Counted from the first letter of the stretch, positions 23,357 to 32,331 are shown. The stretch: DNA of 64,000 bases from Allobosea psychrotolerans (GCF_002917105.1 NZ_PQFZ01000016.1:87984-151983), one strand, 5' to 3'. Numbers and translations: made by a program. Notes: generated from the sequence alone by a model not told the origin.

Positions 23357-23433
23357 TGGTACAGCCACCCCGGCTTGAACGGGGGACCTCTAGATCCACA
23401 ATCTAGCGCTCTAACCAACTGAGCTATGGCTGC
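23357..23433 (-). tRNA. tRNA-His (GTG anticodon), encoded CCA, discriminator A73
   Basis: The minus strand reads as a complete cloverleaf: acceptor GCAGCCA pairing with TGGCTGT, D-arm AGCTCAGTTGGTTAGAGC, anticodon stem CTAGA/TCTAG enclosing the loop TTGTGGA (anticodon GTG), and T-arm CCCCGTTCAAGCCGGGG, ending A-CCA. The discriminator is A instead of the C73 that pairs with G-1 in most bacteria. This is the known variant of many alphaproteobacteria, whose HisRS does not require G-1:C73. Total 77 nt including CCA. Confidence 0.96.
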
Positions 23434-23582
23434 CCGCACCCGGCGCTTGGCGATCGGTCGCAAAGTCACGATCGGCGGCGGCGCGGAACCTAGTGCGGTC
23501 GCCAGCCGATTGCAACCGTCGAATTCACGCCGCGCCCAACGGATTTTGGAGCGGTGCTTCGCGCTCCCCTGGACCCTTGCCC

Positions 23583-24719
23583 TCAACCCCTGCGCAAGGG
23601 TGTGCTCGCGATCTGCGCGAGGTCGTTGAGATGGGCCGAATAGGCCTCGTAGCCGCGCCGGATGGCCTTGGTCTGGAGCACAACGGCGTCGGCCGCGCTG
23701 TCGGTGCGCGCCAGCGTCTCGGCCTCGCCGAGCGTCGCCTTCAACTCCGCGCAGGCGTAATCCAGCATGCGGGCCTGCAGCGCCCCGAAGGTGCGCGCCA
23801 GAGCCAGCGTCTGGGTCACCACGGTAGCGGTGGTGACGACGGCGAATTCCGGCGGCTTCGGGATCAGCTTGGGAACCAGCGCGGTCACGGGAGCGAGCAC
23901 AGTCTTGCCCGTGAACGTCACGATCTCGGCCGATTGGGCGACGGCCGGCTTCACCGCCTCGACGATCTTCGCGGCTGCAGGCATGGGGGCGGCAGCTTTG
24001 GGGGCGGCAACCTTGGGGGCGGCAGCCTTGGGAGCCGCAACCTTGGGGGCCACGGCCTTGGGAGGCGCGACGGGCGCAACCGGGCTCACGACCTGGGCCC
24101 CGGCCTTGGCGGTGCTCTTGGCCGCTGCCTTGATCGCGGGCGTCTTCTCGATGCGCGTCTTGGCAGGCGGGATGCGGGTCGCAGCCGGCTTCACCACCTT
24201 CGCGGCGAGCTTCGCCGGGGCAGCCGACTTGATCGCGGGAGCCGGGCTGGGCGCAGCCTTTGCGGCCGGCTCCGCGGCCTTCGCCAACGGAGCGCTCGGC
24301 TTGGGAGCAGCAACCTTGGGAGCAGCAACCTCGGGAACCTTGGGAGCTTCGACCTTGGAAGCTTGGACCTTGCTGTCGGCGAGCTTGGGAGCCTCGATCT
24401 TCGAAGCCTCCGGCTTGGGCGCGGCAGCCTTGGGAGCCTCGACCTTGCCAGCCTCGACTTTGGGAGCCTCCGGCTTCAGCTCGATGGCGGGGGCGCCCGC
24501 CACCGGCTCGAGCGCCTCGACCTTTGGCGCGGCAGGCGGCGTCGCCGGAACGACGGCCGCGACAGGCTTGACCTCGACAGGCGAGGTCTCGACAGGTTTG
24601 GCAATGACGGGGGCCGGCGCCTCGGAAATGGGAGGCAACGCCTTCACCGGCGCCAGGCTGATCGGTGGTTTGGCAGTCGTCTTTGTCGGGGTAGGCTTGG
24701 TCGGGGTGGATTTGACCAT
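23583..24719 (-). CDS. Phasin with long Ala/Lys/Pro-rich N-terminal region
   Basis: A 378-residue protein with two parts. Residues 1 to about 265 are low-complexity and built from degenerate PKVEAPKAAAPK-type repeats, highly basic and proline-rich. The last about 110 residues (VVTTATVVTQTLALARTFGA, LQARMLDYACAELKATLGEA) form the amphipathic helical phasin_2-type domain that coats polyhydroxyalkanoate granules. AAKP-type tails in PhaF of Pseudomonas bind DNA and link granules to the nucleoid; here the basic region is N-terminal. A similar tethering role is inferred. GGAGG precedes the ATG. It is downstream of a standard phasin gene on the same strand. Confidence 0.8.
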   Translation of the reverse strand: MVKSTPTKPTPTKTTAKPPISLAPVKALPPISEAPAPVIAKPVETSPVEVKPVAAVVPATPPAAPKVEALEPVAGAPAIELKPEAPKVEAGKVEAPKAAAPKPEASKIEAPKLADSKVQASKVEAPKVPEVAAPKVAAPKPSAPLAKAAEPAAKAAPSPAPAIKSAAPAKLAAKVVKPAATRIPPAKTRIEKTPAIKAAAKSTAKAGAQVVSPVAPVAPPKAVAPKVAAPKAAAPKVAAPKAAAPMPAAAKIVEAVKPAVAQSAEIVTFTGKTVLAPVTALVPKLIPKPPEFAVVTTATVVTQTLALARTFGALQARMLDYACAELKATLGEAETLARTDSAADAVVLQTKAIRRGYEAYSAHLNDLAQIASTPLRRG

Positions 24720-24881
24720 CGCGATCCTCCATCAAAAGAGAAAACAACGCGCGCAAACGCTAAAACGACGCGTGCCGGGCTCATCGCCCGGCCGCTCAAT
24801 CTTCATCTCGTCCGCTTCCGGGCGCGGCCAGGGCGCCCGTCGCGACTCAATCGGCCTTCGGTCAGGCCCTTGCTTGGCCCT

Positions 24882-25277
24882 TTACTTGGCCTTCGTCGCC
24901 TTGGCGGCCGTTTCGGCGACCTTGTTCGCGACTTCCTGCGCCGCCGAGCCCATCTCCTTGAGCTGGCTCTGGAGCGCAGCCATCTGCGACTTCAGGAACT
25001 CGGACTGGTGCTGCATGACCTCGGTCAGGTCCTTGGACTTCACCAGCTTCTGGGCGAGATCGAAGGCGGCCGCGACATTGGTCTCGGCATAGCTCATCGC
25101 CTTGCGGGTCACGTCCTGCGCATTGGCGCGGGCCGACTCGGCCGAACCGTGAGCGGTGTCCACGGCCTTCTGAGCCGCGCCGATGAAACCGTCGAAAGCC
25201 TTGCGGGCCTGCTCGACGCTCTTCTCGGCGAACTCACGCATTTCAGTCGGCACTTCGTAAGGTGTCTTGCCGTTCAT
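24882..25277 (-). CDS. Phasin family protein (PHA granule-associated)
   Basis: A 131-residue all-helical phasin: YEVPTEMREFAEKSVEQARK, then AFDGFIGAAQKAVDTA, SYAETNVAAAFDLAQKLVKS and LTEVMQHQSEFLKSQMAALQ are standard phasin_2 features. Phasins cover the surface of polyhydroxyalkanoate granules and limit their size. I chose the ATG at 25277 (MNGKTPYEV) because AGGAGG lies 9 nt upstream; the ATG at 25286 is too close to that site. The promoter region contains two TGCN3GCA dyads, matching the PhaR repressor recognition pattern. No PHA synthase gene is in the window. Confidence 0.92.
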   Translation of the reverse strand: MNGKTPYEVPTEMREFAEKSVEQARKAFDGFIGAAQKAVDTAHGSAESARANAQDVTRKAMSYAETNVAAAFDLAQKLVKSKDLTEVMQHQSEFLKSQMAALQSQLKEMGSAAQEVANKVAETAAKATKAK

Positions 25278-25325
25278 CGGGGGCATCCTCCTGTTGCAAT
25301 GACTCATGAGCAGACGCGGTCATTG

Positions 25326-25353
25326 TGCAGTGCAATATCATTGTTGCGCCGCA
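25326..25353. promoter_or_regulatory. Two TGCN3GCA dyads, candidate PhaR operators for the phasin gene
   Basis: TGCAGTGCA (25326-25334) and TGCGCCGCA (25345-25353) lie 19 bp apart, 49-76 bp upstream of the phasin ATG on the minus strand. PhaR of Paracoccus and relatives represses phasin genes at TGC-N3/4-GCA sites, so autoregulated granule-responsive control is a reasonable inference. The sites also lie in the upstream region of the divergent histidine kinase gene. Confidence 0.6.
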
Positions 25354-25508
25354 ATGACAACGGCACGCGGCTCTGCCCACCCGCTCACGTTAACGCTGTT
25401 TGTACGAGACGCGGGAGAGCCCGTCTCAGTTCCATGGCTTTGCTGTCATTTGGGCGCTATTAAAGCTTTGTTAGCCATAAGGGCGTGGACTGAAACAAGC
25501 AGGCAAGC

Positions 25509-28500
25509 ATGAGCGAAGCCGGACAGGACTGGGCGCGACTAGGCGCTGCGGCGGCGCAGGACGCCGGGCTTGTGTCCTTCGCGAATGGCGGGGCCGTACT
25601 GCTATGGGATGCCGAGGCCGGCCGGCCGGGTTTCGCCGATGCCGGTGCCAGGGCGCTGCTGGGCGGCGACGGCCTTTCCGCGAATCTGCCGGCACCGACG
25701 CGGCAGAGGCTCGCCTTGCTGGCTGGCGGCCTTGCGCCGCGCGACGGCATCAGGCTCGAGCGGCTGCGACTGACCTCGGGCTTCTCCGCGACCATGATCA
25801 CCTGCGGCTGCCGGCTGTTGACGGCCCCCGACGGGCGCGAGGTGCTGGCAATCGCCGTGCCGTCGGGCGAGATGCGCCGGCTCGGCGTCGCAGTGCCTGC
25901 TGCCATACCCGGCGCCGAATCGGCCGCGGCGACCGCCACACCTGCCCCGGCCCCCGTTGTCCCGCCCCTGGCGCCAGCCACACCGCGCCGCGCCCTGCTG
26001 CGCTTTCTCTGGAACAGCGATGCCACTGGGCGCCTGACCAGCGTCTCTCCCGATTTCGCCGAGCTCGCCGGGCCGCAGGCCGCTGCCGCTCTGCCCGGGC
26101 GGAACTGGGCGCAGATCATCGGCCACGACCTGATCGACAGGGATGGCGGCCTCGCCCAGCGTCTCGCCAGCGGCACGACCTGGAGCGGCCACCATGTGCT
26201 GTGGCGCACCGAGCTGCCGCAGGAGGGTGCGCGCGTCGAATTGTCGGCCGCGCCCTTCCTGGACGCGGCACGCCAGTTCGCCGGTTTCCGCGGCTTCGGC
26301 CTCGCACGCCTGACGGAACGCGAGCCGTTTCCCGATACGGCGATCGCGGAGACGCCCGCAGACGAGATTGAACCGGACGCGCCCGAGACTGTGAACGCCG
26401 AGCTCGAAGCCGAGCAAAATCCCGTCGTCGCGACGGAGCTCCCGGCGGCCATGGAGCCCGTGACGGTCGAGGCCCCTGCCGCGCCCGTCGCCGAGGCCGA
26501 GACTATGGAAGAGACCGAGTCGGCTACGCCCGTGGCTGCGAACGCCGGGCCCGCGGCCGAGCAAAGCCCCGTCGTCGCGGCGGAGCTCCCGGCGGCCATG
26601 GAGCCCGTGACGATCGAGGCCGCTGCCGCGCCCGTCGCCGGGGCCGAGGCTGTGGAAGAGATCGAAGCGCCCGCGACCGAGCCGGCGGAGGCCGAGTTCG
26701 GCTCCGCGCTGGAGGCGGACGAGGCGGCGCTTGATGCCGAAGGCCACGAGGCCGCAGCCGAGGCGCCCGAACCGATTCCCGCAGCCAAGGACGAGACCAG
26801 GGCGCCGGAAGACACCAAGGCTGCGGAAGCTGCCGCCCCGGCCGTATCCGAGGGGCCCGCCCCCGGCGGCAATATCGTGCCGTTGCGCAACGGTCACCTC
26901 GCCAGCGTCCGGCCGGTGCTGGAGCCCTCGAAGCCCAATCTCAGCTCGGCCGAGCGCAATGCCTTCCGCGAAATAGCCAAGGCACTGGGCGCGCGCATCG
27001 CCGGCGATGACGAGATCAGCCCGCGCCTGCCCCCCGTCGCGCCGTTGCGGCTGAAGGAGAGCGGCGAGCAGCCGCCCGCGCCTGCCGCAGAGCCGCGGGA
27101 CCAGGACGCCGCCCTTGGCCGCCACCTGGCCGAACTGGCGCCGGCCGAGCTGCCTGCCCCGACGCAGGCACCGACCGAGCCCGCAATGGAGGTCGGCTCC
27201 GAGACCGCGCGGCAGCGGCAGCCCAACTCCCATGCCGACGTGCTCGACAAATTGCCGATCGCGGTCCTGGTCAATCGCGGCGACGAGGCGCTCTACGCCA
27301 ATCGCACGCTGCTCGACCTGCTCGATTATGCCGATCTCGACGATCTCAAGGCGGGCGGCAATGTCAGCCGCCTGATCAAGGAGGCCTCACGCACCGATGG
27401 CGGCGCGATGATCCTGATCGACCGGCTCAACCATCTCATCAGCGTCAACGCCGTGCTCTCGAGCGTGTCCTGGCTGGGCGAGGCGGCGACTCTGATGGCC
27501 TTCCGCCACGCAGATGGCGGCGGCGAGGTCAAGGTGCTGACGCCGGAGGAGGCCGAGGAAGCCGAGCTCGCGGCGGAGTTCGCGGCCGAGGACGAGGAGA
27601 GCGCCGCCCGCGTCAACGCCCTGCGGCTCGATGTCGATGCGCGCGAATCCCGCATCAGCGAACTCGTCGCGATGCTCGACACGGCGACCGACGGCGTCGT
27701 CACCGTCGATGAGCGCGGCCGCGTACTGTCGCTCAACAAGACCGCCGAGGCGCTGTTCGGCTACGACCAGCGCGAGGTCACCGGCGAATTGTTCACGCTG
27801 CTCTTCGCCGCCGAGAGCCATGCTCCGGCACTCGACTATCTCGAAGGGCTGAAGGGTGGCGGCGTCGCCTCGGTGATGAATGACGGGCGCGAGGTCGTCG
27901 GCCGGGTGCGCCAGGGCGGCAAAATCCCGCTGTTCATGACCATGGGCCAGATCACGGAAGGCTCCGAGCGCCGCTTCTGCGCCGTGCTGCGCGACATCAC
28001 CGCCTGGAAGAAGACCGAGGGCGAGCTGGTCGAGGCGCGCAAGGCGGCCGAGAAAGCCAGCGCCCAGAAATCCGACGTGCTCGCCAAGATCAGCCACGAG
28101 ATCCGTACGCCGCTCAACGCCATCATCGGCTTTGCCGAGGTCATGGCGGAGGAGCGCTTCGGGCCGATCGGCAACGAGCGCTACAAGGAGTATCTGCGCG
28201 ACATCCATCAGTCGGGCGGCTACGTCATCAGCCTGGTCAACGACCTGCTCGACCTCGCCAAGATCGAGGCCGGCAAGCTCGACCTCGATTTCGTCAGCGT
28301 CAATCTGAACGAGATCGCGCTCTCGACTGTCGCCCTGCTGCAGCCCGAGGCGCAGCGCGGCCGCGTGGTGCTGCGCTCGGGCCTCTCGCCGAAGCTGCCG
28401 CCGGTCGTCGCCGACCAGCGCTCGATTCGCCAGATCGTGATCAACCTGCTCTCCAACGCGGTGAAGTTCACCGATGCCGGCGGCCAGGTGATCGTCTCGA

Positions 28501-28760
28501 CGGCGCTCGGCGACCAGGGCGAGGCGATCCTGCGGGTGCGCGACACCGGCATCGGCATGGACGACAACGAGCTCGCGCTGGCGCTCGAACCCTTCCGCCA
28601 GGTGCCGACGACGCGTCGCAAGGGCGGCACCGGCCTGGGGCTGCCGCTGACCAAGGCGCTGGTCGAGGCCAACCGCGCGGCGATGAGCATCACCAGCGTC
28701 AAGAAGGAAGGCACGCTGGTCGAGGTCACCTTCCCGCCGCAGCGGGTTCTGGCCGGGTAA
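25509..28760 (+). CDS. Soluble PAS-domain histidine kinase, PdhS-like (DivJ/PleC family)
   Basis: A 1083-residue cytoplasmic sensor kinase with no membrane segment. A PAS-like region (170-270) is followed by an acidic, Ala/Pro/Glu-rich linker to about 480, a second PAS (about 575-690) and a third (LDTATDGVVTVDERGRVLSL, about 715-835). Then come HisKA with phospho-His863 in SHEIRTPLNAIIGFAEVM, and HATPase (NLLSNAVKF N-box, DTGIGM, GGTGLGLPL). The HisKA segment ERFGPIGNERYKEYLRDIH is typical of kinases that contact DivK, as in PdhS of Brucella and Sinorhizobium, so a cell-cycle or polarity role is likely. A 147-bp tandem duplication lies in the linker, and the stop codon is duplicated by a 16-bp tandem repeat. 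Confidence 0.87.
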   Translation: MSEAGQDWARLGAAAAQDAGLVSFANGGAVLLWDAEAGRPGFADAGARALLGGDGLSANLPAPTRQRLALLAGGLAPRDGIRLERLRLTSGFSATMITCGCRLLTAPDGREVLAIAVPSGEMRRLGVAVPAAIPGAESAAATATPAPAPVVPPLAPATPRRALLRFLWNSDATGRLTSVSPDFAELAGPQAAAALPGRNWAQIIGHDLIDRDGGLAQRLASGTTWSGHHVLWRTELPQEGARVELSAAPFLDAARQFAGFRGFGLARLTEREPFPDTAIAETPADEIEPDAPETVNAELEAEQNPVVATELPAAMEPVTVEAPAAPVAEAETMEETESATPVAANAGPAAEQSPVVAAELPAAMEPVTIEAAAAPVAGAEAVEEIEAPATEPAEAEFGSALEADEAALDAEGHEAAAEAPEPIPAAKDETRAPEDTKAAEAAAPAVSEGPAPGGNIVPLRNGHLASVRPVLEPSKPNLSSAERNAFREIAKALGARIAGDDEISPRLPPVAPLRLKESGEQPPAPAAEPRDQDAALGRHLAELAPAELPAPTQAPTEPAMEVGSETARQRQPNSHADVLDKLPIAVLVNRGDEALYANRTLLDLLDYADLDDLKAGGNVSRLIKEASRTDGGAMILIDRLNHLISVNAVLSSVSWLGEAATLMAFRHADGGGEVKVLTPEEAEEAELAAEFAAEDEESAARVNALRLDVDARESRISELVAMLDTATDGVVTVDERGRVLSLNKTAEALFGYDQREVTGELFTLLFAAESHAPALDYLEGLKGGGVASVMNDGREVVGRVRQGGKIPLFMTMGQITEGSERRFCAVLRDITAWKKTEGELVEARKAAEKASAQKSDVLAKISHEIRTPLNAIIGFAEVMAEERFGPIGNERYKEYLRDIHQSGGYVISLVNDLLDLAKIEAGKLDLDFVSVNLNEIALSTVALLQPEAQRGRVVLRSGLSPKLPPVVADQRSIRQIVINLLSNAVKFTDAGGQVIVSTALGDQGEAILRVRDTGIGMDDNELALALEPFRQVPTTRRKGGTGLGLPLTKALVEANRAAMSITSVKKEGTLVEVTFPPQRVLAG
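26409..26702 (+). repeat. 147-bp in-frame tandem duplication inside the PdhS-like kinase gene
   Basis: Sequence starting GCCGAGCAAAATCCCGTCG at 26409 recurs as GCCGAGCAAAGCCCCGTCG at 26556. The two 49-codon units encode PVVATELPAAMEPVTVEA and PVVAAELPAAMEPVTIEA. High nucleotide identity shows a fairly recent duplication in the acidic linker between PAS domains; similarity fades at the end of the second unit. Confidence 0.85.
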
Positions 28761-28776
28761 GGTTCTTGCTGGGTAA
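28745..28776 (+). repeat. 16-bp tandem duplication carrying the kinase stop codon
   Basis: GGTTCTGGCCGGGTAA (28745-28760, ending in the TAA stop) is followed by GGTTCTTGCTGGGTAA (28761-28776) and then GGTTCTCG. The stop codon is therefore present twice, although the second is in another frame because the unit is 16 bp. Confidence 0.88.
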
Positions 28777-28860
28777 GGTTCTCGTGCGGCCATAGTTTCG
28801 CCGTCTCGGGCGGCGCATAGACGGGTCGCGCCGGCGCTCACCCCCAAGGCCTGGCAGCCC

Positions 28861-28911
28861 AGAGCAGGATGCGAAAAAGTGGGAACCGGTTTTTCGCATC
28901 GACCCTGCTCT
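28861..28911. repeat. Dispersed palindromic repeat, family 2 (copy B)
   Basis: A nested perfect palindrome: AGAGCAGG/CCTGCTCT outside and TGCGAAAAA/TTTTTCGCA inside, with GTGGGAACCGG in the loop. The GTGG..ACCGGTTTT core is shared with copies at 11693 and 46634. It lies between the kinase gene and the M23 peptidase gene and could act as an RNA hairpin. Confidence 0.8.
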
Positions 28912-28947
28912 AACTCTTAGATTGAGAGCGGGACGGGCAGAGCCGAG

Positions 28948-30891
28948 TTGAACTTCCTCTACGACGACAGCGCCGAGCCTCTTGCCGATCCATTCGCCGC
29001 CCCGGCAGAATTGCCGGTTTCCGAGCACCACTCGCTCAACTGGCGCTGGCTCTGCGCCTGCGCCTTGATCGGCCTGCTCGGCGCCGCCCTGATGGGCTCC
29101 TCGCTTTATGTCTCCGAAGGAGACCACGTCACGGCGCAGCGGCCGGAGAAGGCGACGCCCCCGCATAATGACGAGACCGCGGTGGGCAAGGCAGCCCATA
29201 AGGGCGACAGCCTGGTCCAGCACAGCTTCGCGATCAGCACGACGCAGCATTTCCGGGCGCCGTTGACGGAGGTCTCTGCCGGACGCGAGATCACCAAGGT
29301 GCATGCCTTCGCGCATGTCTCCGTCGCCCTGTCGCCGCTCCCCGTCGCCAATCTCGACATCCCGGATTTCGATCCCGCCCGGCTGCTCGCCGGCTCGGCG
29401 CGTGAGGCGCCGCCCCAGGATGCGACCGACCCCGCCGACGCGGATGTCTCGGTCACGCGCCGGGATCTCGCGGCGCTCGTCATAGACCCGGATGCTCCGG
29501 GCCTGTCCGACGCCGCGATCGACGAACAGATCGCCGAAATGGCCCGGCTCTCGGCCGGTTCGCCGCAATTGCCGCCCGATTATTCGAATCAGCGTATCCT
29601 GTCGCGAACGCTGCGCATGGTCGGCGAATCGGCCAGCACCGAGGCCGACGCGGAGGATGCCCGCCGCTTCGGCTCGCTCGATGTCCGGATCATCCCCGAG
29701 AATGTCACGGATGTTTCGGCGGACGCCGACAACCACGAGCGCTTCGGCGATGTCGATATCGCGCTCGAGCGCGGGCAGACGCTCGCCGCGGCGCTCGCCG
29801 CGAACGGGGCCTCCAGCGAGCGCGTCGCCGCAATCCTCGCCGCGCTCGGCAAACGGGCCAGGGGTGATCTGCCCGATGGCCAGCATCTGCGCGTCACGAT
29901 CGGGCCCGAGGCCGGCGAGCGCACGATCCAGCGCGTCATCCTGTTCGACGAGAGCGGCCCGCAGCAGGTCGTGGCCCTGGACGATCGGGGCCGTTTCATC
30001 ACCGTCGCCCTGCCCGCGCGCGGCCATGACGGCACGCAGGGCAAGGCGGAAGCCGATGACGAGGAGGACGACGGCAACAACGCCACGCTCTACCAGAGCG
30101 CCTATGCCAGCGCCTTGAAGAGCGATGTGCCGCGCGAGGTGATCGACGATTTCATCGGCGCCTTCGCCGCCGGCCTCGACCTCAAGCAGCATGCCGGCAG
30201 CGGAGACCGGCTGGAGCTGGTCTTCACCGACGACCAGCCCGCACCGGCAAACCATCGCGAACTGCTCTATGCGGCGCTGTCCACCGGCGGCGAAACGCAG
30301 CAGATCTACCGCTATGCCTCACCGGAAACGGGCGAGCTCGACTATCTCGACGATGACGGCGTCTCGCTCAAGAAACTCTTGATGCGAAAGCCGGTGCAGG
30401 AGGGGCGGATCAGCTCGCCCTTCGGCATGCGCTACCACCCGATCCTGCACTATTCCCGGCTGCATAACGGCGTCGACTGGGCCGCGCCGCGCGGCACGCC
30501 CATCATGGCCGCAGGCGACGGCACGGTGACGGCCGCCGGGGTTCACTCCGGCTACGGCAACCGTGTCGAACTCGAGCACGCCAATGGCTATGCCAGCGCC
30601 TATAACCACATGGCCAGCATCGCCCGCCGGATCAAGCCGGGCGCCTCCGTCCATATGGGCGAGATCATCGGCTATGTCGGGACGACGGGCCTCTCGACCG
30701 GCCCGCATGTCCATTACGAGGTCACCACGAACGGGCACTTCGTCGACCCCATGAAGGTGAAGCTGCCCAGCAGCCGCGCCCTTCAGGGCGCTGCGCTGGC
30801 GGAGTTCAAGGAGCACAAGAAGCAGATCGACGAGTTGCGCCACCATGTCGACGCGACCGTGGCGGTGGCGCCGGGCGGGCATCCGACATGA
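28948..30891 (+). CDS. Membrane-anchored M23 (LytM) peptidoglycan endopeptidase
   Basis: A 647-residue cell-wall enzyme. A cytoplasmic N-terminus is followed by one membrane anchor (about 33-52, LCACALIGLLGAALMGSSLY), a long periplasmic linker, an OapA/LysM-like region (GQTLAAALAANGAS, about 275-290) and the M23 domain at about 485-600. GRISSPFGMRYHP, LHNGVDWAAPRGTP (zinc His and Asp) and GPHVHYEV (HxH) are complete, so the enzyme should be active. It starts at a TTG (28948); there is no better in-frame ATG. Relatives in Hyphomicrobiales (e.g. RgsM of Sinorhizobium) act in polar growth; that role is inferred. Confidence 0.88.
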   Translation: MNFLYDDSAEPLADPFAAPAELPVSEHHSLNWRWLCACALIGLLGAALMGSSLYVSEGDHVTAQRPEKATPPHNDETAVGKAAHKGDSLVQHSFAISTTQHFRAPLTEVSAGREITKVHAFAHVSVALSPLPVANLDIPDFDPARLLAGSAREAPPQDATDPADADVSVTRRDLAALVIDPDAPGLSDAAIDEQIAEMARLSAGSPQLPPDYSNQRILSRTLRMVGESASTEADAEDARRFGSLDVRIIPENVTDVSADADNHERFGDVDIALERGQTLAAALAANGASSERVAAILAALGKRARGDLPDGQHLRVTIGPEAGERTIQRVILFDESGPQQVVALDDRGRFITVALPARGHDGTQGKAEADDEEDDGNNATLYQSAYASALKSDVPREVIDDFIGAFAAGLDLKQHAGSGDRLELVFTDDQPAPANHRELLYAALSTGGETQQIYRYASPETGELDYLDDDGVSLKKLLMRKPVQEGRISSPFGMRYHPILHYSRLHNGVDWAAPRGTPIMAAGDGTVTAAGVHSGYGNRVELEHANGYASAYNHMASIARRIKPGASVHMGEIIGYVGTTGLSTGPHVHYEVTTNGHFVDPMKVKLPSSRALQGAALAEFKEHKKQIDELRHHVDATVAVAPGGHPT

Positions 30892-30927
30892 TCGCCGAGC
30901 CTCGCCCCGGCGCCTGCCATCGATACG

Positions 30928-32331
30928 TCAGAGCAAGGTCCCGCTCAGGATCACCGCCGCCACGCCGAAATAGATCACCAGGCCGGTGACATCGACGAGC
31001 GTCGCCACAAAAGGCGCCGAGGCGCTGGCAGGGTCGAAGCCAAGCCGCTTCAGGACGAAGGGCAGCATCGAGCCCATCAGCGAGCCGAAGGTGACGATGC
31101 CGATCAACGCGCCGCCCACGGTTGCCGCGATCAGGGCCCAGTGCTCGCCGTAATTGTAGATGCCGAGCTTCTGCCAGAGCACGATGCGTGCGACGCCGAT
31201 GGCGCCGAGGATGGCGCCCAGCGTCAGCCCGGTCGGCAATTCGCGTAGCGCGACCCGCCACCAATCCTTCAGGCTGATCTCGCGCAAAGCGAGCGCCCGG
31301 ATGATCAGCGAGGTCGCCTGAGAACCAGAATTGCCGCCCGAACTCATGATCAGCGGGATGAACAGCGTCAGCACGATCGCCTTTTCGAGCTCGCCCTGGA
31401 AGTACTGCATGGCCGAGGCCGTGAGCATCTCGCCGAGCAGCAGGATCGAAAGCCAGCCGGCGCGCTTGCGGATCATCCGTGCGAAACCGATCTCGTTATA
31501 GGGCTCGTCCAGCGCCTCCATGCCGCCGAGCTTCTGCACGTCCTCGGTCGTCTCCTCGATCATCGCATCGATGACGTCGTCGACGGTGACGATGCCGATG
31601 ACGCGATTGGCGGAATCGACGACGGGCACCGCGAGCAGATTGTATTTCGAGATCAGCCGGGCGACGTCCTCGCGATCCGTCGCCGGCGTGACGCTGATCG
31701 GCTTGTGCGCCGGCACGACGGAGGTGACCACCGCATCGGAAGCGCTGCTGATCAGCCGGCGCAGCGGCACCGCGCAGATGAGCGCGCCCGTCACCGGATC
31801 GAGCACATAGGTCGCGTAGACCGTCTCGCGCGAGCGCTCGACATGGCGGATATGGTCGAGCGTCTGCGCCACGGTCCAGTTCGCCGGCACGCTGACGAAC
31901 TCGGTCGTCATGATCGAGCCCGCGCTGTGCTCGGGATAGGAGAGCAGCCGCGTCAGGGCCGAACGCGTCTCCTGGTCGAGCCGCGCGGTGAGTCGCTCGC
32001 GCGCTGGGGCGTCGAGCACGCGGATGATGTCGGCGACGCGGTCGGCCGACATGGCGGAGAGGAAGGCGGCCGCGCGCTCTTCGGTGAGGAGCGTGAGCGC
32101 GGCGGGCGCGTCGAACAATTCGGGCTGGTCCAGGACCTCGACGGCGCGCTCGAACGGCAAGGCGACGAGGACCTCGGCGATGGTCGCCGTGTCCTGATCG
32201 TTCAGCGTCTCGACGATGTCGGCGATGTGTTCCTGCGCCAATGTGCAGGCCAGGGTCTTCGCGAGCAAGTCCGTCTTGACCAGCAAATCGGGCGCTGCCG
32301 CGCCCCTGTCCTGCGTGACGATATCGTTCAT
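30928..32331 (-). CDS. mgtE: Magnesium transporter MgtE
   Basis: A 467-residue Mg2+ channel of the inner membrane. The N-domain (IADIVETLNDQDTATIAEVL, about 35-135) and paired CBS domains (SAGSIMTTEFVSVPANWTVA to RVIGIVTVDDVIDAMIEE, about 143-265) sense cytoplasmic Mg2+. The plug helix is followed by five membrane helices from about residue 295, with the conserved pore-region PLIMSSGGNSGSQA and the C-terminal VDVTGLVIYFGVA. Length is normal. It is convergent with the M23 peptidase gene and stands alone. I saw no M-box-like riboswitch in the 340-bp upstream region. Confidence 0.96.
   Translation of the reverse strand: MNDIVTQDRGAAAPDLLVKTDLLAKTLACTLAQEHIADIVETLNDQDTATIAEVLVALPFERAVEVLDQPELFDAPAALTLLTEERAAAFLSAMSADRVADIIRVLDAPARERLTARLDQETRSALTRLLSYPEHSAGSIMTTEFVSVPANWTVAQTLDHIRHVERSRETVYATYVLDPVTGALICAVPLRRLISSASDAVVTSVVPAHKPISVTPATDREDVARLISKYNLLAVPVVDSANRVIGIVTVDDVIDAMIEETTEDVQKLGGMEALDEPYNEIGFARMIRKRAGWLSILLLGEMLTASAMQYFQGELEKAIVLTLFIPLIMSSGGNSGSQATSLIIRALALREISLKDWWRVALRELPTGLTLGAILGAIGVARIVLWQKLGIYNYGEHWALIAATVGGALIGIVTFGSLMGSMLPFVLKRLGFDPASASAPFVATLVDVTGLVIYFGVAAVILSGTLL

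Noticed and set aside
23357..23433. tRNA-His as an integration site for a genomic island
   Set aside because: No integrase gene or duplicated tRNA 3' end was found on either side; neighbours are ordinary chromosomal genes.
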